Source: Thermogemmatispora onikobensis (lineage in GTDB: Bacteria; Chloroflexota; Ktedonobacteria; Ktedonobacterales; Ktedonobacteraceae). From it: a DNA stretch of 34,865 nt. The stretch spans positions 1-34,865 of the forward strand of contig NZ_BDGT01000048.1 of the NCBI RefSeq assembly GCF_001748285.1, in the 5' to 3' direction. Made by a program: the position numbers and the translations under genes. This document shows positions 25,920-33,622 of the stretch, piece after piece (the stretch's first letter is position 1; every line of letters begins with the position of its first letter). A model generated the notes under the pieces. The model had not been told where the DNA came from. It searched no databases and saw only the letters and a program-made list of their open reading frames with translations.

Positions 25920-27179
25920 TCAGGGGTGATCAAGACGGTGGAGCACTTCGCCGGCATGCTCGACTACCAGGATGCCTTCGGCCTCACGTCCCTTCCAGGC
26001 TTCCGGGTCGATGGTTTGCGGGTCCCGGTAGCCCAGGTTGACGCGCTGGCAGCGTTCGGCGTCGATTCCGGACGCGAGGGTGACCTGGATGCGGGGCTGT
26101 TCGCGCCCAGTCATGGCATCGTAGCTGCCTGCTCCTTTGACGTGGGTGCTATGGGCTTTAATAGTGCCGGGAAGCGTGCGAAAGCGCTCAGGTTGCTTGA
26201 GAAAGTAGTCGCGCACGTGGTAGCCAACGCGCTCGATCAGAGGGCCGTGGGTATAGGAGAACTCGCTGATCCTGGGGGCATAGATAATGACCTCGCCCCC
26301 GTCGGCTACGATTGGCTCAGTCTTGTACATAGCTTTGGCGCCGGTCCAGAGGTCGGGGTAGAGCGGTGCAGCTACCGCCAGCACCAGCTGATAGGGGCGT
26401 GGATGAGTAACGATATTGAGGCGGGCGGAGAGGTCCGCTGCGGCTTCGAAAGCCTGCTGGTAGTCGCCGATGTAGAGTCCATATAGATGCTGCCCTTGCA
26501 CCACAAGAGCGAGCACAAGCAACGGTCTGGGCACGAGTTCGGCGGCGCGATGCAGCAGGCGGCGTACTGGGGTGTCTTTTACCCCAATGGTATGTAGGCT
26601 GGTAACCAGGGCCCCCAGCCAGTGAGTGGTATTGATAATGTCTGGTCCTGCGATGCCGGGGAAAAGGTATTTGGCCCCGCCTGAGAAGCCGGCAACCTCA
26701 TGCGGAAAGACTGGGCCGCAGATGATCAATTGATCGTAGTCAAGGATGCGGCGGTTGAGGGAGACGACGATCTCCTCTCTGAGCAATCCCTCTGTCAGCA
26801 GCCCAACTTCCTCGGCGCTGAGGGTGCCGAGAGCGTGCAGCATCTCGGGCCGATCCCACTGGTGGTTGAAGATTCGCAGACCGGGGTAGATCTGAGCGCG
26901 CTCTCTCGCTGAGAGGCCGACCAGAGCGGCAATGGCAGCCTCGCTGAGCGGGGGGTGCGTGCCAAGAGCGATAAGGTAATCTAATTGCGCTACTCGACCG
27001 TGCAGTTGCTCATTCAAGAGACGAAAGAAAAGTGGAATAGGAGCGCTGCGTGTGCCATCGGGGATGATGATCAGGACGCGCTTACCTGCCAGGGCTAGTG
27101 GTTCAAGGGCGCACTGGAGCAGGTTGCCCACCTGGACTGAATTGAGTGTCTTGTCGGTACTTCCCTCACCAAGCAGCAT
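25920..27179 (-). CDS. LarA-family nickel-pincer racemase/epimerase homologue
   Basis: A 419-residue protein of the lactate-racemase LarA family. Numbered from the ATG at 27179, conserved residues are D41 and R44 (PDGTRSAP), H75 (ALGTHPPL), H160 (PHEVAGFSGGAKY), K170 and H186 (TTHWLG). The H160-K170-H186 spacing equals that of H174, K184 and H200 of the Lactobacillus enzyme, where Lys184 carries the pincer cofactor and His200 binds nickel. The open frame extends to 27374, but AAAGGAGA sits 9 nt before 27179 and the extension is Arg/Pro-rich, so I use 27179. LarB, LarC and LarE are not in the window. Other family members act on 2-hydroxy acids including sugar acids. The nearby fructuronate-reductase-like gene hints at a sugar acid, not necessarily lactate. 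Confidence 0.9.
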   Translation of the reverse strand: MLLGEGSTDKTLNSVQVGNLLQCALEPLALAGKRVLIIIPDGTRSAPIPLFFRLLNEQLHGRVAQLDYLIALGTHPPLSEAAIAALVGLSARERAQIYPGLRIFNHQWDRPEMLHALGTLSAEEVGLLTEGLLREEIVVSLNRRILDYDQLIICGPVFPHEVAGFSGGAKYLFPGIAGPDIINTTHWLGALVTSLHTIGVKDTPVRRLLHRAAELVPRPLLVLALVVQGQHLYGLYIGDYQQAFEAAADLSARLNIVTHPRPYQLVLAVAAPLYPDLWTGAKAMYKTEPIVADGGEVIIYAPRISEFSYTHGPLIERVGYHVRDYFLKQPERFRTLPGTIKAHSTHVKGAGSYDAMTGREQPRIQVTLASGIDAERCQRVNLGYRDPQTIDPEAWKGREAEGILVVEHAGEVLHRLDHP

Positions 27180-27491
27180 CGAGAATCTCTCTCCTTTGGC
27201 GGTTTTGTCTGAACACTTGCTTTGTCGTCGATGGACCCACCTGGCTGAGCACCGCCGCATGAGGAATCCAGGAAAACGGCGCCAGCGAGGGTCGACCTGG
27301 TACGGGCCGGGCTGAGGGTGGGGTGGTGCAAGCAAGCTTTCTTGCTCGCCCCTATCCTTCCCTGATTGTATCACCTGAATAGCGGCGTCAAGGTAAGGGT
27401 CTGGTGTCGAAATGGTCTGGTTGGTGGCTGTGCTCTACTGAACTAGCTGCCTGTCTACCGATTGGCCTGGCCGCCGCGCTGGCGAAGGACT
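27180..27491. other. 312-bp intergenic region between HTH-GAF and LarA-like genes
   Basis: No gene supported. It contains a small hairpin (AGCAAG-CTTT-CTTGCT, 27331-27346) and the LarA-like ribosome site. The frame upstream of the LarA-like ATG is open but not protein-like. Confidence 0.5.
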
Positions 27492-28496
27492 CTAGTGAAT
27501 AGTGAGGCCTTGCCAGCGCTGACCAAGCAGCAACAGTTCCTCTTCAATCTCATGAAGCACACGTAGCTCAGCCTGCATATGTGAGAGGGGAGTGCCACGC
27601 TGAGCGGCCTTCCGCAGTTGCTCCAGCACGCGGCCAACAAAGGTGGTGGTATAGGGACGCTGCTCGGCTGCGGAGGGCATGATGCCCAGCGCGATCTGGC
27701 TGCTATCGAAAAACTCTTCTGGCTCACAGCTCAAAGCCAGAAGATAGGCGTAGTCGCGGGCCAGGTCAAGCTGAGCTTGATGGAAATAGTTGCGCTGGGT
27801 GCTGGCGATGGAGAGGCAGCCAGCGATCTTCCCCCCCTGCAAAAGAGGGTAGGCCAGCATGCTTTCCGTGAAAGGCTCGCTGTGGGTAGGGAAATAGTAG
27901 GTGAGATCCTCCCGGCTTGGGATAATGGCGTAGTGACCAGAGGCTACGCAGTGACCGGCCAGTGATTCAGCTCCCAAAAGGAGTAGTTCCTGTTCTGGCA
28001 GCGAGCGCCAGGGTGGGCTGCCGCGTCCCTGAACGATGCGCAGACTGCGTACTGGCTGGGTAGCCAGGCCGGGGGGCACACACTGGATAAGAGTAATTTT
28101 CAGCCCAAGCTCGCGAGGATCAAACTGATTGAGCATCTGCTGCAAAATAAGATTGCGCATGGTTATGGAGCGGAGAGCCGGGGCACATTCCAGGCAGGTG
28201 GTGAGGATACGGCGGTAAAAGGTCGACGGGATCTGTTGGTCTTCATTGTCGCTGGCTGTTAGCCTGCCTAGCAGCTCGGGATGAGCCTGTCGCAGATGCT
28301 CTGCCAGCACAGGGTGGGAGCGAAACACGGCCTGATAGAGCTGCCGCAGATGCTCCGTGCGCGGACTGCTCTGCCCTTTGGCCCAGCGCGTGATGGTGAC
28401 ACTGTTGACGCCGACAGCCTGCGCCAGGCGCCGAAGCTCATGCGTATTGCTAATGGCCTGCTCCAGCAGTCTCCGCCAGGTCTCCAGCTTTGCCAT
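27492..28496 (-). CDS. HTH (XRE-like) transcriptional regulator with GAF-like sensor domain
   Basis: A 334-residue protein. Residues 8-50 form an XRE/Cro-like helix-turn-helix (ELRRLAQAVGVNSVTITRWA then KGQSSPRTEHLRQLYQA). After a helical linker, a GAF-like domain occupies about 160-270 (GAESLAGHCVASGHYAIIPS, SMLAYPLLQGGKIAGCLSIAS, DYAYLLAL). A helical end follows (VLHEIEEELLLLGQRW). Such proteins couple ligand or redox sensing to DNA binding. AGAGGCGATT precedes the ATG. It lies upstream of the LarA-like gene and downstream of the SDR gene, so either is a possible target. The ligand is unknown. Confidence 0.82.
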   Translation of the reverse strand: MAKLETWRRLLEQAISNTHELRRLAQAVGVNSVTITRWAKGQSSPRTEHLRQLYQAVFRSHPVLAEHLRQAHPELLGRLTASDNEDQQIPSTFYRRILTTCLECAPALRSITMRNLILQQMLNQFDPRELGLKITLIQCVPPGLATQPVRSLRIVQGRGSPPWRSLPEQELLLLGAESLAGHCVASGHYAIIPSREDLTYYFPTHSEPFTESMLAYPLLQGGKIAGCLSIASTQRNYFHQAQLDLARDYAYLLALSCEPEEFFDSSQIALGIMPSAAEQRPYTTTFVGRVLEQLRKAAQRGTPLSHMQAELRVLHEIEEELLLLGQRWQGLTIH

Positions 28497-28643
28497 AATC
28501 GCCTCTGCCTAGGGATTATTGAGTGCTGTCTCGCCAGTCCTGATCTGCCTATGACTGTCTCATTTTAACCCAATCCTGTGTAAATATCAACGCGAATCGA
28601 CCCTTTCTGCGACAGCGAAATAAACGCTCGCTTCACTCTGTAT

Positions 28644-28665
28644 TATCGATCAACGATCATCGATA
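28644..28665. promoter_or_regulatory. inverted repeat upstream of the HTH-GAF regulator
   Basis: TATCGAT and ATCGATA form a perfect 7-bp inverted repeat with an 8-nt spacer that itself contains CGATC, so four ATCGAT-like words occur in 25 bases. It lies just after the SDR stop and about 150 nt upstream of the regulator. It could be an autoregulatory operator or the end of the SDR transcript; no T-run follows. Confidence 0.3.
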
Positions 28666-28675
28666 GACGATGGCT

Positions 28676-29515
28676 TCAGACACCGGCGTAAGCGGAGAAA
28701 CCGCCATCGACTGGAATCAAGATGCCTGTAACGAAGGCCGAGGCAGGACTCAGCAGCCAGAGCAGGGTGCCGAAGAGGTCCTCTGGCTGGCCGAGGCGCC
28801 GCATGGGAGTATGATCGAGGATACGATGCCCGCGCTCGGTCAGGCTCCCTGTCGAGGGATCGATGAGCAGCCTGCGGTTTTGCTCTGTCAAGAAGAAGCC
28901 GGGAGCGATGGCGTTGACCCGGATAGCGGGACTGTACTCCTGAGCCATATAAACGGCCAGCCACTGCGTCAGATTCACAACGCCTGCCTTGGCGGCGCTG
29001 TAGGCAGGTACGCGCGTCAGCGGGCGCAATGCGGCCATAGAGGCGATATTGACGATACTTCCTCTCCCCTCAGCAGCCATGCTACGTCCGAAGACCTGGC
29101 AACAGTAGAAGGTGCCGACGAGGTTGAGTGTCAGCACCTCCTGGAGCGCCTCCGGCCTCAGATCGAAAAAGGGCAACTCTGAGGTCGTCGAAGCGGCCTC
29201 GCGATTCCCGCCGGCGGCATTGATTAAGATGGTAGCGCGCCCGAAGGTTGCCTCGATCTCTTTAGCTGCTTGTTCAATAGCCTGGCGATCGCTCACGTCG
29301 CAAGGCAGGCCCAGGGCCTCCCCCCCCTCGTTGCGAATCGTGCGCACGATCTCGTTTGTGGGGCTGGCAGTGCGGCTGAGGAGGGCGACGCGGACTCCCT
29401 GCCGCGCCAGGAAGCGGGCCATGCTTCCCCCAAGCACGCCGGTGCCTCCAGTAATCACGGCTGTCTGGTTGGCAATGGTGAATAGCTCCGGTTCATAAGC
29501 AAGACGATGACTCAT
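28676..29515 (-). CDS. SDR-family oxidoreductase, fructuronate reductase (UxuB/YjmF)-like
   Basis: A 279-residue classical short-chain dehydrogenase. Features are TGGTGVLGGSMA (NAD(P) glycine motif, 22-33), CDVSD, NAAGG (114-118), the catalytic Ser in NIASM, YSAAKAG with Tyr/Lys, and the C-terminal stretch HTPMRRLGQPEDLFGTLLWL followed by FVTGILIPVDGGFSAYAGV. The last part closely matches the SDR-type D-mannonate oxidoreductases (fructuronate reductases) found in glucuronate degradation. It would interconvert fructuronate and mannonate with NAD(P)H in the cytoplasm. A GAGGG site precedes the ATG. It is 48 nt downstream of the E1-like gene and may be cotranscribed with it, though its function looks unrelated to that operon. 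Confidence 0.88.
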   Translation of the reverse strand: MSHRLAYEPELFTIANQTAVITGGTGVLGGSMARFLARQGVRVALLSRTASPTNEIVRTIRNEGGEALGLPCDVSDRQAIEQAAKEIEATFGRATILINAAGGNREAASTTSELPFFDLRPEALQEVLTLNLVGTFYCCQVFGRSMAAEGRGSIVNIASMAALRPLTRVPAYSAAKAGVVNLTQWLAVYMAQEYSPAIRVNAIAPGFFLTEQNRRLLIDPSTGSLTERGHRILDHTPMRRLGQPEDLFGTLLWLLSPASAFVTGILIPVDGGFSAYAGV

Positions 29516-29563
29516 GTGACGACCCTCGTTTCCTTTTTTTTGATGGCAAAGGTGCAGAAGATC

Positions 29564-30253
29564 CTATAGTTGGCCCCTCGCTGCTTCCCGAAGTGTGGTG
29601 GGACGGTAGACGAGGTGCAGGTCATTCCAGGTAACCTCGAAGGTATAGGCGATGCCCTGGCGGAAGAAATCAGCAACGGCTCGCGCGGCCAGGGCGGCCA
29701 GCAGCAAAGCGAACGGACGAGTGAGCGGGTAATCACAAGGGTCACTGGCGCCGGCCTGCGGCGGTTGATAGTCAGGCTCCCACTCGCCATTGCCATAGAG
29801 GCCATCGGCGCTGAAGCCGACGTGGAGACAGGGCAGCGCCAGTGCACGGCTGGCAGCGCTCACGGCGGCGCGGGCAGCCTCATTATCGAAAGTGTCAACG
29901 ACGAGATCGCTTCCTTGCAGCAGCTGAGCGGCGTTCTGTTCTGTAAGCGTGATCGTTACTGGCTCCAGGCGGGCCTGCACAGCGCGATAGAGCGTTGCGG
30001 CTAAGGCGCGGGCCTTGGGAGCGCCGATCTCGCCGCGCAGATACGGCTGCGTTGACAGATTGCGCATCTCGACCCGATCGTGGTCGATCAGTCGCAGGCG
30101 TGCAAAGCCCATTCGGGCCAGTGTCTCGCAGAGATTGGCGCCGAGCGCCCCCGCACCGCAAATCGTAATCTGGCGCCTGGCGACTGCTGCCAGAGAGGCG
30201 TGGCGCTCCTCATGGAAAAACGGATCGTTTGGATTAAGGTTGATCGTGCTCAT
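29564..30253 (-). CDS. E1/ThiF/MoeB-family ubiquitin-like activating enzyme
   Basis: A 229-residue single-domain adenylating enzyme. Motifs are ICGAGALGANL (31-41, ATP loop), LIDHDRVEMRNLSTQ (55-69; D57, D59, E62, N65, Q69), GAPKA with K80, and VVDTFDN (118-124, Asp120), matching the ThiF/E1 adenylation core. The zinc CxxC pair of MoeB/ThiF is absent. Cys142 and Cys173 (DPCDYP) are candidate thioester cysteines. It would adenylate the C-terminal glycine of a Ubl; the 73-residue Ubl encoded at 34139-34360 in the same operon is the obvious partner. An AGGAGG ribosome site precedes the ATG, which overlaps the upstream 366-residue gene by 4 nt. Confidence 0.9.
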   Translation of the reverse strand: MSTINLNPNDPFFHEERHASLAAVARRQITICGAGALGANLCETLARMGFARLRLIDHDRVEMRNLSTQPYLRGEIGAPKARALAATLYRAVQARLEPVTITLTEQNAAQLLQGSDLVVDTFDNEAARAAVSAASRALALPCLHVGFSADGLYGNGEWEPDYQPPQAGASDPCDYPLTRPFALLLAALAARAVADFFRQGIAYTFEVTWNDLHLVYRPTTLREAARGQL

Positions 30254-31350
30254 TCTTCCAGCTCCTCCTCGCTCCAGGGCGAGTCGCGCATCACGCTCAC
30301 AATACTGGTCAAATCAAAGTCACGGTCACGTCCACTCAAGCAAATGCCGCTGGAAACGATCGTCAGCTCAGGATCGATCACTGAGCGATAGCGGTAGGGT
30401 CGTCCCTCTTCGCTCCACTCGACAATGATTGCTGAGGTCGAGCCAGAAGAGGCTGGCAGCAGCGTATAGCTGTGTAGCACCGCGCCGGCCTTAGCCAGGG
30501 CGTGGCGCAGGCGCTCGCTGAGCTGGAGGCGCAGGCGCTCCTGTTGTAGCCACTCCAGTTGCGCCCGGCGGCTCTGGGCCTGCGCCACTTGCTCTGGCAC
30601 TGGTCTGCCAGCTGTGGGGACAAAGCGGCCTCTGGTCCGCTGCTTGGCGTCGGGAGCCTGATCATCGCCGAAGCTGGCAACCCGCAATTCCTGGCGGAGG
30701 GCTTCCTCTTCCAGGCGATGGAGGTCCCAGAGCAACAGAGCGCGGCGTTCTGAAGCGGTCAAACCGGCAGGAAAGCGCTCATACTCTTCCCCAGGAGCAG
30801 CAGCGGCCTCGCGCATCCAGGCGGCATGGGTGGGATCAGCCCGCAGATCAGGACCATCGAACCAGAGAGTCTGGTCATCAACACGAGCTACAATACGCTC
30901 AAAAGGCTCTGCACCATTGAACGGATCACAGAGTAGCACTGGCAGCGGTTCGTCGGGAAGGCCGAACCGCTGACGGGCATCGCTAGGATTAAAAGGCAGC
31001 GCCAGCCAGAGTTGAGCCTGGCTGGCCCGCGGCCCTGAGACGGGCCAAAGCAAGATCATGCGGAGCGCTGGCAGCAATTCCAGGTAGGCGCCACGCTGCC
31101 AGGGCAAAGCCTCCCCCAGGAGCTCAGCCTCCTGTTCGTCGCGAGGACGGAAGCGGCCCCAGCCAGCAAAGGAGGCGCGCACCTTGAACTCATAAACCAG
31201 TCCTTCAATGCGTGTGCGAATACGTCCACCTGGTAACAAGGGAGCAATGATTTCCTGCTGGCGTAGGCGCTCTGCTGCTGCACTCAGGCGACTGATCAGG
31301 CGCAGCAGCGGCAGCTGCTCCTCAGGCGATGGAGGTGGTGGGGCTGGCAT
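30250..31350 (-). CDS. unrecognised protein of a Ro-Ubl operon, 366 aa
   Basis: I do not recognise this family. The N-terminal third (about 40-165) is beta-rich with LVYEFKVRASFAGWGRFRP and PVLLCDPFNG (Cys141). A charged helical stretch (200-285) looks like a coiled coil. The last 80 residues form a helix plus strands ending SSGICLSGRDRDFDLTSIV, with Cys337 in a G-I-C-L context that resembles the active-site line of E2 conjugating enzymes (GxICLD). That resemblance is by eye only. Position between TROVE and E1 genes, with a 4-nt overlap to the E1, ties it to the Ubl-Ro system; it may be a conjugation factor, an RNA-binding adaptor or a scaffold. A GAGGT site precedes the ATG. Two long charged or Pro-rich ends look disordered. 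Confidence 0.85.
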   Translation of the reverse strand: MPAPPPPSPEEQLPLLRLISRLSAAAERLRQQEIIAPLLPGGRIRTRIEGLVYEFKVRASFAGWGRFRPRDEQEAELLGEALPWQRGAYLELLPALRMILLWPVSGPRASQAQLWLALPFNPSDARQRFGLPDEPLPVLLCDPFNGAEPFERIVARVDDQTLWFDGPDLRADPTHAAWMREAAAAPGEEYERFPAGLTASERRALLLWDLHRLEEEALRQELRVASFGDDQAPDAKQRTRGRFVPTAGRPVPEQVAQAQSRRAQLEWLQQERLRLQLSERLRHALAKAGAVLHSYTLLPASSGSTSAIIVEWSEEGRPYRYRSVIDPELTIVSSGICLSGRDRDFDLTSIVSVMRDSPWSEEELEE

Positions 31351-31531
31351 GGGCAGACCTCTTTTTTCTCTCAGGAAGCGCTTGAGTGCAAGCGGAAACC
31401 AGCTAGTTGATCATTCCGAATGGGTGCCTGCTCGGCTAGGAGACAGGCAGAACAGCCAGACAGGCGAGCCGGCAGCACTCAGCTCAGGCTCCTCTAGGAG
31501 CATGATAGCGCTGACAGTCAATGAAGAGAAG

Positions 31532-31603
31532 GCCCAAAAAGGGCGGGGTCACGCTCCTGCGTGCGCTCCGCTAAGAGCTGGCGGGCAGCGCAGGAGCGTG
31601 ACC
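31532..31603 (-). other. strong stem-loop between the Ro gene and the 366-aa gene
   Basis: GGTCACGCTCCTGCG (31547-31561) pairs perfectly with 31589-31603 over 15 bp, with a 27-nt loop that can itself fold (GCTC/GAGC). On the minus strand it is followed after a few bases by a second small hairpin, GCCC-TTTTT-GGGC (31532-31544). It sits within the 289-bp gap between the TROVE stop and the next start. It could be an intercistronic attenuator, an mRNA processing site or another small RNA. No other feature was seen in the gap. Confidence 0.55.
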
Positions 31604-31639
31604 ACTGTGAGAGCAGGGTCGCCATGCGACAGCAGCCAC

Positions 31640-33121
31640 TCAGGCTTGAGTGACCGCCTGCGTTGAAGAGAGTGGCCGCTGTGGCAAAGGATAGGCCATG
31701 ATCTCGTCGACCAGCTCGGCGCGCGTTGGCAATGCCAGCAAAGGGAGCAGATTGGGCAGACTATAATAATCGCCGGTGAAATGGTAGCTCGTTACCTCGA
31801 TGCCGGCTTCCACCAGTTGCCTCTCGAAGTACTCGCTGTGCTGCCCAATAATGACCAGAATCACTGACGGACCGAGGCCCAGTGCGTGGCGATACTCCTG
31901 CCAGGCCGTGTGGAAGAGCGGAGGAGTGTTCTCGCCGCAATCGGTAACCACCAGAATCTGCTCGACATACACCTGCTCACGGGTCATTTTTGCCAGCGGG
32001 GCACCGATACTGGTGCCGCCTTCAGCCCGCACAAACTTAAAAGCCTGCTCCCAGTCACTCAGCGTTGGGCGCCGCTTTCTCGCAGGCGGCTCTATGGAGA
32101 AGGCTGCTGTGTCGAAAGCGTAGACGTAGAAAGGGGCCTCGATCACAGCGCTGATCAGAGCGGCCAGCTGCTTGGCCAGCTCGATCGCTGGGGTCATAGA
32201 TCCGCTCTTGTCGATAAAGAGCGCTGTTGGTCGCCTGATTACCACCTTGTTTGCCACGCGCTGATCGGCAACGTGCAGCAGGCTGCGAGTGGTTGCCTCA
32301 TCGGGTTGAGCGGCCTCGATGGCCTTCTTGACCTTCATCGTTGAGACACGCTGATCGCTGCTGGCCAGGGCCAACTTCTGGTCGATCAGGGCCTTGACCT
32401 CTGGGTGATCGAAAGCTCCGCGGCGCTTCAGCGAGGCCAGGGCGTTAATGACCTCCTGGGGGGACATCGCATTGATCAGGGCCACAAGCAGTGCCGGAGT
32501 GATGGTGCGCACAGCCCCGATGGCCGTCGTATATGGGATGCCTCCCTCGATGATCAGGCGAGCCTGTTCCTCTGCGCTTTCTGCCCTGGCCAGCTGCTTC
32601 AGCAGCGCCTGGGGGCTATCAGCTGGGGGCTGCTCGTCGAAGAGCAGAGCCTGAGCCCGCGGTCCGGGCTTAAGGCGCAGGCTGGCGTACAGGTGCTTCA
32701 GAGCTGAGCGAGCGCGGAGAGCGGCCCTGTCGAGCTGGCGTGGATTCGCCTCGCGCGTCCGCAAGTAGTGCTGGATGGCGCTGCGCAGCGAGCGCGGGGT
32801 CTTACCGATCACCTGCTTGGCGTGGTCGAGCACGCGCGCCACCTCATAAGGAGCCAGCTGCTGCAGCAGCACCCAGGCAGCTCCGCGAAACTCCGGGTAG
32901 GCGCTGGTCGCTAGATGAGCCACAAAGAGCACCTTGTGATCGCGCACCTCGCCATGCTCGAAGTACCACGGAGCCAGATGGCCGTAGAAGAGCGGGTCGC
33001 GTTCCAGCGCATCACGGTGCAGCGACGCCAGGTCTTGCAGCTTTCCGTGCGGTGCACTCAAAAATGAATTCAAGATCTGCACTCGCACATCCTGCTCTGG
33101 TCCAGAACGAAACTGGCTCAT
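31640..33121 (-). CDS. rsr: Ro60/Rsr-type TROVE-VWA RNA-binding protein
   Basis: A 493-residue protein. Residues 1-290 are an all-helical TROVE-like HEAT ring (FLSAPHGKLQDLASLHRDAL, DPLFYGHLAPWYFEHGEVRD, HLATSAYPEFRGAAW, LRSAIQHYLRTREANP, IPYTTAIGAVRTITPALL). Residues 296-480 are a von Willebrand A domain with an intact MIDAS: D304-K-S-G-S308, T370 (GGTSIG) and D394 (VVTDCGEN). This is the architecture of Ro60 and bacterial Rsr, which bind Y RNAs on the ring and misfolded RNA ends in the central hole, and partner RNases in RNA decay. The fit is strengthened by the Y-RNA-like array directly upstream. AGAGGGGA precedes the ATG at 33121. The operon with Ubl and E1 genes is the unusual part. It is slightly shorter than animal Ro60 (538 aa). 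Confidence 0.92.
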   Translation of the reverse strand: MSQFRSGPEQDVRVQILNSFLSAPHGKLQDLASLHRDALERDPLFYGHLAPWYFEHGEVRDHKVLFVAHLATSAYPEFRGAAWVLLQQLAPYEVARVLDHAKQVIGKTPRSLRSAIQHYLRTREANPRQLDRAALRARSALKHLYASLRLKPGPRAQALLFDEQPPADSPQALLKQLARAESAEEQARLIIEGGIPYTTAIGAVRTITPALLVALINAMSPQEVINALASLKRRGAFDHPEVKALIDQKLALASSDQRVSTMKVKKAIEAAQPDEATTRSLLHVADQRVANKVVIRRPTALFIDKSGSMTPAIELAKQLAALISAVIEAPFYVYAFDTAAFSIEPPARKRRPTLSDWEQAFKFVRAEGGTSIGAPLAKMTREQVYVEQILVVTDCGENTPPLFHTAWQEYRHALGLGPSVILVIIGQHSEYFERQLVEAGIEVTSYHFTGDYYSLPNLLPLLALPTRAELVDEIMAYPLPQRPLSSTQAVTQA

Positions 33122-33163
33122 GATGCGATCATCCCCTCTTTCATAGAGTACAGAACATGCCAG

Positions 33164-33201
33164 AGGCGAACAGACGGACGGGCTGGCTGGCTGTTGCGCC
33201 T
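33164..33201 (-). promoter_or_regulatory. hairpin in the Ro gene leader
   Basis: AGGCGAACAG (33164-33173) pairs with 33191-33201 over 10 bp with one bulged base. It ends about 40 nt before the Ro ATG, so it could affect Ro translation or mark the 3' processing edge of the Y RNA array. A second pair, CCCAGG/CCTGGG, lies further upstream at about 33268-33300. Confidence 0.3.
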
Positions 33202-33326
33202 GTAAGCCTCGCGTCGCACGGTGATCCTGCTCTGATAGCGCTGTCCAGGAAGGCAGGCCCAGGTAATGTGCCCGATAGAAATAAACCCAGTGCCCTGGGA
33301 TGGCAGTCCCCGAGCACCAGGTCTCA

Positions 33327-33464
33327 GAACGCGCGAGTTGAGAGAGCTTTCATGCCCTTATCGCGACAGCGCTGCAAGGTCGCGCTGACGGGATTCGAAC
33401 CCGCTTCCACCCGAAGGGTGGATATACCGAAGAGTATGTACGCTCGCTCGGTCAGAGCGCGTTC
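33327..33464 (-). ncRNA. Y-RNA-like element d, with tRNA-like module
   Basis: Minus-strand RNA of 138 nt. The terminal stem GAACGCGC (33464-33457) pairs with GCGCGUUC (33334-33327). Inside, UCUGACCGA faces CAACUC, then GAGCGAGC pairs with GCUCUCUC (7 of 8). The apical part carries a 6-bp hairpin CCACCC/GGGUGG (33407-33421), a perfect tRNA T-arm CGGG-UUCGAAU-CCCG (33389-33403) and an acceptor-like hairpin CAGCGC/GCGCUG (33367-33387). Known bacterial Y RNAs (YrlA) pair their ends to form the Ro-binding stem and carry a tRNA-like module; this matches both. Transcript ends are not known, and the stem may extend through weak pairs. Confidence 0.82.
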
Positions 33465-33508
33465 AGGTGAAATAGCGCTTACTGCGTGACAGTTCCAGCG
33501 GAAAGAGA

Positions 33509-33560
33509 GCGGCAGGGCCAGAGCCTCTGAGGTAAGCGAGGCTTGGATTCGAGGGGCCGC
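33509..33560 (-). other. degenerate or partial fifth structured element between Y RNAs d and c
   Basis: GCGGC/GCCGC ends (33509-33513, 33556-33560) enclose an AGCCTC/GAGGCT hairpin. The minus strand has a T-loop-like CCTCGAATCC. It lacks the conserved Ro-stem sequence of the four Y-like elements. It may be a decayed copy or a spacer hairpin. Confidence 0.3.
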
Positions 33561-33622
33561 TCCTACCTACCGCCAGGCAGGTGCGCCCGGCTCAGGCGGG
33601 CTGGTGTGGTGCACAGGTCAGA

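Noticed and set aside
27180-27374. N-terminal extension of the LarA-like protein up to 27374
   Set aside because: Arg/Pro/Ser-rich sequence unlike the family, and a strong AAAGGAGA site precedes the internal ATG at 27179.
28676-29515. The SDR gene as a functional part of the Ro-Ubl system
   Set aside because: It is co-oriented and only 48 nt from the E1-like gene, but its C-terminal signature fits fructuronate reductase, and a sugar-acid role with the LarA-like gene is a simpler explanation.
33389-33403. A tRNA gene, suggested by the perfect T-arm at element d (and again at 33681-33697)
   Set aside because: No anticodon arm, no 7-bp acceptor stem with CCA position, and the order of parts is permuted; the pieces sit inside Ro-type terminal stems, so Y RNA tRNA mimicry is the better reading.
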